Shown here piece by piece: positions 45,224-54,265 of a stretch of 64,000 nucleotides of DNA. The notes under the pieces are model-generated. The model did no database searches. It had not been told where the DNA came from and saw nothing but the letters and a program-made list of their open reading frames with translations. How positions within the stretch are numbered: position 1 is the first letter of the stretch; every line of letters starts with the position of its first letter. A program made the position numbers and the translations under genes. This DNA is from Bacillota bacterium (GTDB lineage Bacteria > Bacillota > Clostridia > Oscillospirales > CAG-382), in contig JAKPGJ010000049.1 of the NCBI GenBank assembly GCA_029550965.1, positions 1 through 64,000 of the forward strand, given 5' to 3'.

Positions 45224-45267
45224 CGGCAATTCTCTTTTCTGATATAGTAAAGCCGCTGCGAAGGGTG

Positions 45268-46146
45268 TTATTTTTTGTTGTTTTTCTTATGCCCGAACCT
45301 GCTTTTCACCTTGTCGGCGATGGCGTTCGTTTCTTCCGTAATCAAAAGGTTTGTCAGCTTTTCCTCCAAGGTCTTGCGCGAGAATCCGCGCTTGAGATCG
45401 CCGTCCACCGCTACGGAAATAATACCGGTTTCCTCCGATATGATCAGCACGACCGCGTCCGAGTTTTCGCTCATGCCGATGCCGGCTCTGTGACGGGTGC
45501 CGAGCTCCTTGACGATGTCGTTGTTCGTCGACAGCGGCAGGAAACAGCCCGCGGCGTACACGCGTCCTCCGCGGATGATCACCGCGCCGTCATGCAGCGG
45601 CGCTTTGTCGTAGAAGATATTTGACACTAAGAACGACGAGGTCTGCGCGTCGATAATGGTGCCGGTACGAATCACGTCGCCCAGCTTGGTGCCGCGCTCG
45701 AACACAATCAAAGCGCCGGTCTTGGAGTTCGAAAGGCTTTCCGCCGCGACGCAGATTTCGGAAATGCAGCTGCGCAGAATCGCTTCCTCGTCCCTGTCCA
45801 GCTTGCCTTTGAAGCCTTTCAGCGACTCGCCGCCCATTTTCTCAAGCGCGCTGCGCAGCTCGGGCTGGAAAACGATAATCAGCGCGATTAAGCCGACCGA
45901 GAATACGTTGGTCAAAATGAAATTCAGCGCGCGCATCTGCAAAAGATCGCTGAGTACCAACAGAATAATAAGGAAAACAATACCCATCAGCAGCTTGCCC
46001 GCGCGCCTGTCGCGGACAAACTTCATCGTGTAATACAGAATAAACGCGACGATGATAATATCGACCACGTCGATGGGCTTAATCGTTCGGGTCAGCGTCT
46101 TGATATATTCAATATATTCGGTCAGCTTTTCGAGTAGATTGTTCAT
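45268..46146 (-). CDS. cdaA: Membrane diadenylate cyclase CdaA
   Basis: The 292-residue protein has three N-terminal membrane helices (about 30-95) and a DAC domain with the catalytic DGA at 186-188 (PLHDGAVII) and RHR at 218-220 (GTRHRAG). It makes cyclic di-AMP from two ATP, a messenger controlling potassium and osmolyte balance and essential in many Firmicutes. It is followed by cdaR. glmM is absent from this neighbourhood, unlike in Bacillus. Confidence 0.97.
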   Translation of the reverse strand: MNNLLEKLTEYIEYIKTLTRTIKPIDVVDIIIVAFILYYTMKFVRDRRAGKLLMGIVFLIILLVLSDLLQMRALNFILTNVFSVGLIALIIVFQPELRSALEKMGGESLKGFKGKLDRDEEAILRSCISEICVAAESLSNSKTGALIVFERGTKLGDVIRTGTIIDAQTSSFLVSNIFYDKAPLHDGAVIIRGGRVYAAGCFLPLSTNNDIVKELGTRHRAGIGMSENSDAVVLIISEETGIISVAVDGDLKRGFSRKTLEEKLTNLLITEETNAIADKVKSRFGHKKNNKK

Positions 46147-46241
46147 GGCACTTTCCGTTTCTGCAGCCGCTCGGTTATTTTTTCTTATTAGAGTATTGTA
46201 TCACAGCTGCGCTTTCATTGTCAAGTTTGGAGCGGTTCAAA

Positions 46242-46838
46242 CTAATATCTGAAAATCATGGCAAACTGCTTTAAAGCGTTGCCGCGGTGGCTGACGTTGT
46301 TTTTTATTTCGATCGGAAGTTCCGCGAACGTTTTGCCGAGCGGCGGGAAGTAGAACACCGGGTCATAGCCGAACGACCCGCTCCCCCTTCTCTCGGTCAG
46401 AATAACCCCCTCGCAGACGCCTCTTGCCTGAATGGACCTGCCGTCCGGATAGCAGGCGCTGATGACGCTGACGAAGCGGGCCGTCCGCTTTTCCATCGGA
46501 ACGCCCTCCAGCTCTTTTAACAGCTTGTCGATGTTGTCGCTGTCCGAACAGCCCTCGCCCGCGTAGCGGGCGGAATAGATGCCCGGCCTGCCGCCGAGAT
46601 AATCCACTTCCAGCCCGGAATCGTCGGCGATCGCGATCAACCCGGTCGCTTTACAGACCGCGCTCGCTTTTTTATGCGCGTTCCCCTCGAAGGTTCCGGC
46701 GTCCTCTATAATCTCCCCGGTAAATCCCGCCTGCTTCATGGTTATGATTTCAAACTTTCCCGGGAAAAACTTTTCAAAAAAGCGGGACATTTCGATTACT
46801 TTATGGTTGTTGTTCGTAGCCAATACGATTGTTTGCAT
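46242..46838 (-). CDS. rdgB: Non-canonical purine NTP pyrophosphatase (RdgB/HAM1)
   Basis: The 198-residue protein shows IVLATNNNHKVIEM at its N-terminus, ADDSGLEVDYLGGRPGIYSARYAG (72-95), GSFGYDPVFYFP near 155-166, and the C-terminal SHRGNALKQF. These are the ITP/XTP-binding motifs of the HAM1 family, which removes deaminated purine nucleotides from the pool. It follows ftsY by 18 bases. Confidence 0.96.
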   Translation of the reverse strand: MQTIVLATNNNHKVIEMSRFFEKFFPGKFEIITMKQAGFTGEIIEDAGTFEGNAHKKASAVCKATGLIAIADDSGLEVDYLGGRPGIYSARYAGEGCSDSDNIDKLLKELEGVPMEKRTARFVSVISACYPDGRSIQARGVCEGVILTERRGSGSFGYDPVFYFPPLGKTFAELPIEIKNNVSHRGNALKQFAMIFRY

Positions 46839-46856
46839 AACGACCGACCGTCTTTT

Positions 46857-47771
46857 CTACTCGTTTTTATTGAAAAACGCCCGTACAAACTGGTCCGCGT
46901 CAAAGGGCTGCAAATCCTCGATTCCCTCGCCGACGCCGATAAACTTGACCGGAATCCCCAGCTCTTTTTTTATCGAGAGGATAATTCCGCCCTTCGCGGT
47001 GCCGTCCAGTTTGGTGAGCACGATGCCAGTGATGTTTGCGGCTTTGCCGAACTCTTTCGCCTGCATCAAAGCGTTCTGCCCGGTAGAAGCGTCCAGCACC
47101 AGCAGGGTTTCTCTGGCGCAGCCGGGCAGCTCGCGGTCAATAACGCGGTTGATTTTCGCCAGTTCTTCAATCAGGTTCTTTTTATTGTGCAGCCTTCCGG
47201 CGGTATCGACAATCAGCACGTCGCAGCCCTGCTTTCTTGCCGCCGCAGCCGCGTCGAACACGACCGCCGCGGGGTCGGCGCCCTCGCTCTGCTTAATCAG
47301 CGGCACGCCGCAGCGGTTTGCCCAGATTTCAAGCTGCTCGATCGCCGCCGCGCGGAAAGTGTCCGCCGCCGCGACCATAACCTTTTTGCCGCTATTTTTG
47401 AGGTTATTGGCGATTTTGCCGATGGACGTGGTCTTGCCCACGCCGTTGACGCCGATGACCAAAATGACCGACAGGCCGTCGCCCAGGTTCAGCGGCTCGC
47501 CTTCTCCGACGGTCTTTTTAAGGATTTCAACGAATTCCTCCCGCGCCGCGCTCGTCTCCTTGATTTTCTTTTCCTTCAGCGCCGACCGTAAATCATCGAC
47601 AATCGCCTGCGCGTTGGCGGCGCCGACATCCGCCATAATCAGAATGTCGCACAGTTCCTCAAAGAAATCGTCGTCCACCTTGTCGTAAGACGAAAACAGA
47701 TTGTCGATCGGCGTCAGCAGAGCGTTTTTGGTCTTCTGCAGGCCCGCTTTCAGTTTCTCAAAAAATCCCAT
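46857..47771 (-). CDS. ftsY: Signal recognition particle receptor FtsY
   Basis: The 304-residue SRP GTPase has an N domain (about 20-90) and a G domain with GVNGVGKTTSIGKIA, VMVAAADTFRAAAIEQL, IVDTAGRLHNKKNL and VLTKLDGTAKGG. It lacks the long acidic A domain, as is usual in Firmicutes. It docks ribosome-nascent chain complexes to the membrane. Its ATG directly follows the smc stop (TAAATG), the conserved smc-ftsY order. Confidence 0.97.
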   Translation of the reverse strand: MGFFEKLKAGLQKTKNALLTPIDNLFSSYDKVDDDFFEELCDILIMADVGAANAQAIVDDLRSALKEKKIKETSAAREEFVEILKKTVGEGEPLNLGDGLSVILVIGVNGVGKTTSIGKIANNLKNSGKKVMVAAADTFRAAAIEQLEIWANRCGVPLIKQSEGADPAAVVFDAAAAARKQGCDVLIVDTAGRLHNKKNLIEELAKINRVIDRELPGCARETLLVLDASTGQNALMQAKEFGKAANITGIVLTKLDGTAKGGIILSIKKELGIPVKFIGVGEGIEDLQPFDADQFVRAFFNKNE

Positions 47772-50700
47772 TTATCTTGCGTACTCCTTTATGTGTTCCT
47801 CAATCTTGGCGATATTGAGTTTGATATAATCCGATATGCCCTTTTCCCGCATGGTGACGCCGTAGAGCGTGTCCGCGACTTCCATGGTTCCCCTGCGGTG
47901 GGTGATCAGGATGTACTGAGTTTTGTCGCTGTTGTTTTTAATATATTCGGCAAATTTCGCGACGTTGATTTCGTCCAGTGCGCTCTCGATTTCGTCGAAA
48001 ATGCAGAACGGCGCCGGATTTATTTTCTGCAGCGCCAAATACAGCGCGATCGCCGAGAACGACTGCTCGCCGCCCGACAGGAGCGATATGCTCTTGACGC
48101 TCTTTCCCGGCGGCTTGATGATGATGTCGATGCCGCACTCCAGCGGGTGCTCGGGGTCTGTCAGCTCGATCCGCGCGCTGCCGCCGCCGAACAGCTCGAC
48201 GAACACGTCGCCGAACGCCTTGTTGATCTTCGCAAAGCAGGTAAGGAAGGTTTCCCGCATCTCGGTGTTCAGCTTCGCAATCGCGCTGTCCAGGCTCCTG
48301 CGGGTCTTGTTGAGGTCGTCGACCTGCGCTTTCAAAAAGTCGTACCGTTCCTTTTCCTGCCTGTATTCCTCAACCGCGTTTACGTTGATGCTGCCCATCG
48401 CGCGGATTTTGTTTTTGAGCGATGCGAGCCTTGAGGGCGCTTTCTGCATTTTCTCCGGCGGGAGCCTGTACGGCTGCGCCGACGAATAGGTCAGCTCGTA
48501 CTCGTCCCAGAGCTTTGCCGTAATATCGTCGTAATCCGCGTTCAGCTTCGTCTGTCTTGCTTCCATAGCGGTGTAGCGTCTGAACGCTTCCTCTTTTTCG
48601 GTCTGCGCCTGTTTGACGGCGGCGCGGATGTCGTTTGTCTCCTTTTCGATTTTCTCGCGCTTTGCAAGCAGCGCCTGCATCTTGGCGTCATAGCCGCTGA
48701 TTTCCTCGGCCGCGCTGTTCATCTCGCCGTCTAAAAGCGCGATCTGCTTTTCGCATTCGAAAATCTCGTTTCTTGCCTTCTCGTCCGCCGCCTGCAGTTC
48801 GGTTAAGCGCCGCTTGCCGCTTTCGATGCGCTCGGTCAGCTGTCTGACCTGCTCGCTCTGCTTATCCGCAAAGGCTTTTTTCTCGAGCAAAGCGATGCGC
48901 GCGGCGGTGAGTTTTTCGTAAACGCTTTCCTCTTCCCTGCGTTTCGCTTCCGCCTGCTCTTTCAGCGCGTTCAGCTGCTCTCTGAACGCCGCCAGCCGTT
49001 CGGCGTCTTCCTTGACGGAAGCAAGGTAATCTTCCTTCTGTTTCTTTAACTCTTTTAGCTTCTTCTCGCTCTCGCCGACGCTCAGGACAAGCGCATCGAG
49101 CCGCTTCTTTTCTTCCTCTACGCGGACCGACAGCGTATGTTTGACCGCCGCGGCGTCGTCCAAGGCGGCGCGCTTTTCGCGGATGTCCAGCTCAAACTGC
49201 GTGGTCTGCTCTTCCGCTTCGGCAATCTGCTTTTGCAGATTATACGAAAGCCGCTCGGTTTCGAGCAACGAAGCGTTCTTTTTCTTGATTTCTTCGCTTA
49301 ACCGTTCGATGTCAACCGAACGGGTCAGCAGGCCGACCTTCTTCGCGGCGGAACCGCCGGTGAAGCTGCCGCCCGCGTTGATGACCTGTCCGTCGCAGGT
49401 TACGATCTTTATTTTATAGCCGGTTTTGGCGGCGATTTTGATCGCGGCGTCCATATTGGTCGCGACGATGGTTCTGCCGAGCAGGTCGTCGACGATGCCT
49501 TCGTATTTTTCGTCAAACTTCGCAAGCTCGGAAGCGACGCCGATATAGCCCGGAATGTTTTTGACTTCCGAGACATCGCATTTTCTGCCCTTTACGGTGG
49601 TCAGCGGCAGGAAGGTCGCTCTGCCCGCTTTGTTTTCCTTGAGATATTCAATCGCCGCTTTCGCGTCCTGCTCGTTTTCGACGACGATAAACTGAACCGC
49701 GGCGCCCAGCGCGGTTTCCAGCGCGACGACGTATTCGCCTTCGGTCGAAAGAATCGACGAAACCGTGCCGTGCAGTCCGATCGGCTTGCCGTTCGCTTTT
49801 ATCCTGCCCGCTTTCGCCTGGGATATTACGGTCCGGACGCTGTCCGAATACCCCTCGAACAGCTGCTCCAGACGGGTCAGATGCTCGCGTTTCTGTTCGT
49901 CCGCCGCGACAGCCAGCCGCTTCGCGGTGATTTCTTCTTTTAATTTCTCGTTTTTCTGACGCAGTTCGGCGATTTTCCGCTCGGTTTCCGCGCGCAGATT
50001 TTGCGACTGTTCGTACGCGGACTTCGCTTTCTGCTCTTCTTCAGCCGCTGTCGCAAGCTGGTTTTGCAGTTCGGCGATTCTGTTTTGGGAAGTGGTAATC
50101 TCTGTTTCGGCGTCTTCTTTTGAACGCAAAGCCAGTTCGAGCGAAACGTCGATTTTAGCGCCGGTTGACATAACGCCGGCGTTTTTCTCGAACAGCGCCG
50201 AATACGCCGCGTTTGCTTCTTCCAGCTGTTTTTGCAAAGCGGTGTAGTCTGTGTGAACTTTATCGTACTCGGCTTGTATTTCCTCTGTTTTCCGGCTCGC
50301 CTTTTCCAGTTCCTGCCGGATCTGTTCGCCGTCTTTTACAGCCTGCTCTAAAAGCTCGTAAGTTGACGTAATATCGGCTTCGGCCGCTTTTCTCGCCTGT
50401 TCGTTTTCCTCAAGCGTCCGCTTGTAGTGAAGAATGTCGTTTTGCAGAACCGCCTTTTTGCCCTCGATGCCGCTGCTCTTCTGGCTCGCTTCGCTTTTTT
50501 TGCGCTCGGTTTCCGAAATCTCGCGCGAAATCTCGTAATTCTCGTTGATGGCGCTGTCCAGCGACGCTTCGAGCGACGCGATCTTTTCCTCGCACTGCTC
50601 GAGTTCGTACTTCGCCGCGGAGAACTCGACCGCGCTTTTTTCGAGCTCTTTGCGGATTTCGTCGATTTTATCCAGCCAGAGCGTGATTTCCAATCCCTTT

Positions 50701-51446
50701 TTTTCCTCGGAGAGGATCAGGTACTGTTTGGCGTTTTCGGCTTCTTTTTCCAGCGGGCCGATCCGCGATTCGACCTCGTTTAAAATATCGTTGACTCGGA
50801 CGAGGTTCTGCTCGGTTTCCTTGAGCTTGCGCTCCGCCTCGTTCTTTTTATATCGGAATTTGGATATTCCAGCGGCTTCCTCAAAGATGCTGCGCCGTTC
50901 GTCGCCCTTCTGCGACAACACCTCGGCGATTTTTCCCTGTCCGATCACCGAATAGCCTTCCCTGCCGATGCCGGTGTCGAAGAAAAGCTCGTAAATATCC
51001 TTTAAGCGCACCTGCGTTTTGTTTATGTAATATTCGCTCTCGCCGGTTCGGTAATACTTTCGGGTAATAATGGTTTCTTTGTTGTCGGAAAGCCGGAATT
51101 TGGTTTCCGCAGCTTTCTTCTGTCCGTCCTCGGTTTCGGATGAAGGTTCGCCGTCCGTTTCGCTGTGATATTTATTGTATTCCTCTTCCGTGTCGAAGCA
51201 GATGGATACGTAGCAGTAGTTCGACGGCGGTCTGGTCGCGGTGCCGTTGAAGATGACGTCCTCCATTTTGCTGCCGCGCAGGCTTTTCAGGCTCATTTCG
51301 CCCAAAACCCAGCGGATAGCGTCCGAAATATTCGATTTTCCGCTTCCGTTCGGCCCGATAATCGCCGTAACGCCGCTGTCGAAGGTTATTTTGGTCTTGT
51401 CGGGAAAGGACTTAAAGCCCTGCATCTCTATTGATTTAAGCCGCAC
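47772..51446 (-). CDS. smc: Chromosome segregation protein SMC
   Basis: The 1224-residue protein starts at a GTG. Walker A is GPNGSGKSNISDAIRWVLG (31-49). Two long coiled coils (about 165-510 and 680-1040) flank a hinge (about 515-675, with IGLHGTVSSILS and GRTIVATNMDAAI). The C-terminal ATPase has the LLSGGEQSFSAIALYLAL signature and Walker B FCIFDEIESALDEIN. It condenses and segregates the chromosome with ScpA/B. It is slightly longer than the Bacillus protein, mainly in an insertion near 85-110 of the head domain. It overlaps the radical SAM gene by 19 bases. Confidence 0.98.
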   Translation of the reverse strand: MRLKSIEMQGFKSFPDKTKITFDSGVTAIIGPNGSGKSNISDAIRWVLGEMSLKSLRGSKMEDVIFNGTATRPPSNYCYVSICFDTEEEYNKYHSETDGEPSSETEDGQKKAAETKFRLSDNKETIITRKYYRTGESEYYINKTQVRLKDIYELFFDTGIGREGYSVIGQGKIAEVLSQKGDERRSIFEEAAGISKFRYKKNEAERKLKETEQNLVRVNDILNEVESRIGPLEKEAENAKQYLILSEEKKGLEITLWLDKIDEIRKELEKSAVEFSAAKYELEQCEEKIASLEASLDSAINENYEISREISETERKKSEASQKSSGIEGKKAVLQNDILHYKRTLEENEQARKAAEADITSTYELLEQAVKDGEQIRQELEKASRKTEEIQAEYDKVHTDYTALQKQLEEANAAYSALFEKNAGVMSTGAKIDVSLELALRSKEDAETEITTSQNRIAELQNQLATAAEEEQKAKSAYEQSQNLRAETERKIAELRQKNEKLKEEITAKRLAVAADEQKREHLTRLEQLFEGYSDSVRTVISQAKAGRIKANGKPIGLHGTVSSILSTEGEYVVALETALGAAVQFIVVENEQDAKAAIEYLKENKAGRATFLPLTTVKGRKCDVSEVKNIPGYIGVASELAKFDEKYEGIVDDLLGRTIVATNMDAAIKIAAKTGYKIKIVTCDGQVINAGGSFTGGSAAKKVGLLTRSVDIERLSEEIKKKNASLLETERLSYNLQKQIAEAEEQTTQFELDIREKRAALDDAAAVKHTLSVRVEEEKKRLDALVLSVGESEKKLKELKKQKEDYLASVKEDAERLAAFREQLNALKEQAEAKRREEESVYEKLTAARIALLEKKAFADKQSEQVRQLTERIESGKRRLTELQAADEKARNEIFECEKQIALLDGEMNSAAEEISGYDAKMQALLAKREKIEKETNDIRAAVKQAQTEKEEAFRRYTAMEARQTKLNADYDDITAKLWDEYELTYSSAQPYRLPPEKMQKAPSRLASLKNKIRAMGSINVNAVEEYRQEKERYDFLKAQVDDLNKTRRSLDSAIAKLNTEMRETFLTCFAKINKAFGDVFVELFGGGSARIELTDPEHPLECGIDIIIKPPGKSVKSISLLSGGEQSFSAIALYLALQKINPAPFCIFDEIESALDEINVAKFAEYIKNNSDKTQYILITHRRGTMEVADTLYGVTMREKGISDYIKLNIAKIEEHIKEYAR

Positions 51447-52474
51447 TGTTTTTCTTCCTCGATTTTTAGTATTGGTTGATATATCCGGGTGTTGGCCGTC
51501 TTTACTTTTATGTCCGTCAAATCGTATTTCGCTTTCAGTTCTTTTAACAGCTTCCCGCCGTAGCCGGTCAGCTTGGACTGCTCGCCGTCTTTTACATAAA
51601 CAATTGCTATTTTGCCTTTGCAGTCCAGCCCGCTTAGCATGCCGGCGATGCGGTTATAGTAAAGCCTTGCTTTCACAAGTTCTCCGATAGACGGATGATT
51701 GGCGCCGTATTCGGCTTCCGCAAGGCTCTCGGATGCGTGCAGACCGATTTTGAGCACCTCCACGCCGGCATTTACGAATTTTTCCAAGCATAAAGCGCTT
51801 CGCTCTACGGCTTCTTCGTTCGTAATCGGCCGATACGCGCCGCTTTTGACCATATCGTACAAAGGCGTGTCCCGAAAAACCACGGTCGGGTAAATCCGCG
51901 CGCCGGAAGCGCCCATTTGGATGATTGCGTCCGCCGTCGCCAGCTCGTCTATCGCGGTGGATTCGGGAAGCCCGATCATCATCTGCCCGACCAGACGCAA
52001 TCCGTTCCTTACAATCATTTCTGCGCTTTTATAGGAAATTTCCGCTTTATGTCCGCGCGCGCAGGCTGAAAGAACTCTGTCGCTTACACTCTGAATGCCA
52101 AGCTCGACGTCGGTCACGCCGTACGCTTTTAAAACGGAAAGGATTTCCTCGTCGATATAATCCGGCCGGGTGGAGACGCGGATGCCTTTGATTCTGCCGC
52201 TTTTTACATAGTCGTATCCGGTTTGCAGCAGCGCGATCATGCGCGCGCGATCGATTCCCGTAAAGCTGCCCCCGAAAAACGCCAGCTGCGTTTCGCAGTC
52301 CGCGGGCAAAGTATTTAACGATTCCTCGATTGTTTTGCGCAGCGCCCGCAGTTCTTCTGCCAGCGGCGGCTCTTTCCTGCTTTTGCCGGTGATTTTCACC
52401 TGAGAGCAGAAAACGCAGTTGTTCGGGCAGCCGGAATGCGGAATAAAAAAAGGTATATTGCTATGCATTTTCAT
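51428..52474 (-). CDS. Radical SAM protein (Elp3/YhcC-like family)
   Basis: The 348-residue protein has the radical SAM cluster motif in PHSGCPNNCVFCSQ (CxxxCxxC, near 13-26), LAFFGGSFTGID, the DVELGIQSVSDRVL block, and VGQMMIGLPES. This fits the Elp3-related family commonly placed between rnc and smc in Clostridia, without an acetyltransferase domain. The substrate is unknown. It overlaps rnc by 14 bases and smc by 19, so it is expressed with them. Confidence 0.88.
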   Translation of the reverse strand: MKMHSNIPFFIPHSGCPNNCVFCSQVKITGKSRKEPPLAEELRALRKTIEESLNTLPADCETQLAFFGGSFTGIDRARMIALLQTGYDYVKSGRIKGIRVSTRPDYIDEEILSVLKAYGVTDVELGIQSVSDRVLSACARGHKAEISYKSAEMIVRNGLRLVGQMMIGLPESTAIDELATADAIIQMGASGARIYPTVVFRDTPLYDMVKSGAYRPITNEEAVERSALCLEKFVNAGVEVLKIGLHASESLAEAEYGANHPSIGELVKARLYYNRIAGMLSGLDCKGKIAIVYVKDGEQSKLTGYGGKLLKELKAKYDLTDIKVKTANTRIYQPILKIEEEKQCGLNQ

Positions 52475-53183
52475 CGATTTCGCCGAAAAGAATCAACGCT
52501 TCGCGCGCCGCAAGCTGTTCCGCTTCGCGCTTCGAGCGACCTCTGCCGGTACCCAAAACGTTGGAGTTGAGCTTGACGTTAAACGTAAAATACCGGTCGT
52601 GCGGAGGGCCTTCCTCGCTGACCAGCTCGTACTCTAAAATTTCCTCGGGCGTCTGCTGAACAATCTTCTGCAAAAGGGACTTGTAATCCTCGTTCAAGCC
52701 CGTCGCCGCTTTCTCAATCGGGTTCTTGATTCTGGGCAGAAGGAATTTTCGCGCTTCTTCAATGCCGCCGTCCAGATAAATCGCCGCAAGAAGCGCTTCG
52801 AATGCGTCGGCGATGATGCTTTTTCGCTTCCTGCCTTCCGAAATCAGCTCGCCGTGGCCGAGATACAGGTATTTGCCCAGCTCGATTTCCGACGCAAGCT
52901 CAAACAGCGAGTTCTCGCATACCACGTTCGCGCGCACCCGCGTCAGGATTCCCTCGTTGAAATGGTTGTAGTTTTTATAGATAAAATCCGAAACAATCAA
53001 AGAAAGCACCGAATCGCCCAGGAACTCAAGGCGCTCGTTGCAGGTCACCTTTTCTTTGTGCTTAATCTCGTTGGAATAGGACGAATGGGTCAGCGCCGTT
53101 TTGACAAGTTCCTTATTGTGAAAGGCGTATCCGATTTTCTGCTCCAGCTCTTCAATTGCGGCGGGTTGCTCGTTTTCATGCAT
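52461..53183 (-). CDS. rnc: Ribonuclease III
   Basis: The 240-residue enzyme has the catalytic ERLEFLGDSVLSLIVSDF (about 48-65), the downstream acidic residues in IIADAFEALLAAIYLDGG, and a C-terminal double-stranded RNA-binding domain (about 155-230, DYKSLLQKIVQQ ... GRSKREAEQLAAREAL). It processes rRNA precursors and structured mRNAs. It overlaps plsX by eight bases with no acpP gene between them. Confidence 0.97.
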   Translation of the reverse strand: MHENEQPAAIEELEQKIGYAFHNKELVKTALTHSSYSNEIKHKEKVTCNERLEFLGDSVLSLIVSDFIYKNYNHFNEGILTRVRANVVCENSLFELASEIELGKYLYLGHGELISEGRKRKSIIADAFEALLAAIYLDGGIEEARKFLLPRIKNPIEKAATGLNEDYKSLLQKIVQQTPEEILEYELVSEEGPPHDRYFTFNVKLNSNVLGTGRGRSKREAEQLAAREALILFGEIDENA

Positions 53184-54186
53184 TTTCCGTCACCTTTTTC
53201 ATCTTTTCAATTTCGGCGGCCATTTTGTCGTTTACGCCGCTGGCGTAAAACAGCTTTGCCTGCCGGATCGCCGAATAAATTCCCTTCGCGTCGGAGCTGC
53301 CGTGCGCCTTGATGACCGGCTTTGCGATGCCGAGGAAGGGCGCGCCGCCGTATTCTTTGTAATCCAGCTGCTTCTTTAAAGCGCGCGTGTATTTCAGCGT
53401 TATCAGGCCGGCCAGCTTCGCGACCGGGCTGTAACTGAAAATCTCTCTTATTTTTCTTGTCATGAAGGCGCCCATGCCTTCCATCAATTTCAGCGCGATA
53501 TTTCCGGTAAAGCCGTCGCAGACCACAACGTCGCAGAAGTTGGTCGGCAGGTCCCTGCCCTCGCAGTTGCCGATAAAGTTGATGCTTTGATCGGCCTGCA
53601 GCAGCTTGTGCGTTTCGACATAAAGCTCCGTGCCCTTGGTGTGTTCGGAACCGTTGTTTAGAAGCGCGACGCGCGGATTCTCGATGCCCAAAACGTCTTT
53701 TGCGTATAAAGAACCCATTTTCGCGAACAGCGCCAAAATCTCGGGTGTCGCGTCGGTGTTCGCGCCCACGTCCAGCATGATAAAGGGGTTCTCCAGCTTT
53801 ATGACCGTGCCCAAAGCGGCGCGGCGAACCCCTTTGATTCTGCGGATTTGCAGAGAAGCGGCGGTGAACAACGCTCCCGTGTTTCCCGAGCTGACCAGCA
53901 CGTCGGCTTCGCCGTTTTTCAGAAGCAGCGTAGCAATCGCCATCGAGCTGTCCGCCTTTTCGTTCATGACGCTGGTCGGGCTGTCGGTCATCAGCACGAC
54001 GCTTTTGGATTCCACAAATCTTACGCTTCCGCCGACAGCGTCCGCGGGTATCAACGATTCATACTTTTTGTCGCCGACAAGAATAATTTCAATATCAAAA
54101 TCCCTGGCGGCCTGCAACGCTCCTTCGATGACGACTTCCGGTGAATTGTCGCCGCTCATTATGTCAACTGCTATCCTGATTCTCAT
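53176..54186 (-). CDS. plsX: Phosphate acyltransferase PlsX
   Basis: The 336-residue protein has the PlsX signatures IRIAVDIMSGDNSPEVVIEG, LVSSGNTGALFTAA, and VVCDGFTGNIALKLMEG. It converts acyl-ACP to acyl-phosphate for phospholipid synthesis. It is followed by rnc; in many Firmicutes an acpP gene lies between the two, but not here. The usual DxMGGD opening is DIMSGD, a mild deviation. Confidence 0.97.
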   Translation of the reverse strand: MRIRIAVDIMSGDNSPEVVIEGALQAARDFDIEIILVGDKKYESLIPADAVGGSVRFVESKSVVLMTDSPTSVMNEKADSSMAIATLLLKNGEADVLVSSGNTGALFTAASLQIRRIKGVRRAALGTVIKLENPFIMLDVGANTDATPEILALFAKMGSLYAKDVLGIENPRVALLNNGSEHTKGTELYVETHKLLQADQSINFIGNCEGRDLPTNFCDVVVCDGFTGNIALKLMEGMGAFMTRKIREIFSYSPVAKLAGLITLKYTRALKKQLDYKEYGGAPFLGIAKPVIKAHGSSDAKGIYSAIRQAKLFYASGVNDKMAAEIEKMKKVTENA

Positions 54187-54265
54187 TGTGATTCCATTCC
54201 TTTTTGGCTCTGCCGATCGGTATAATTCATATCAATTTTTTAAACGCGAAACTGCAAGCAAAGAA

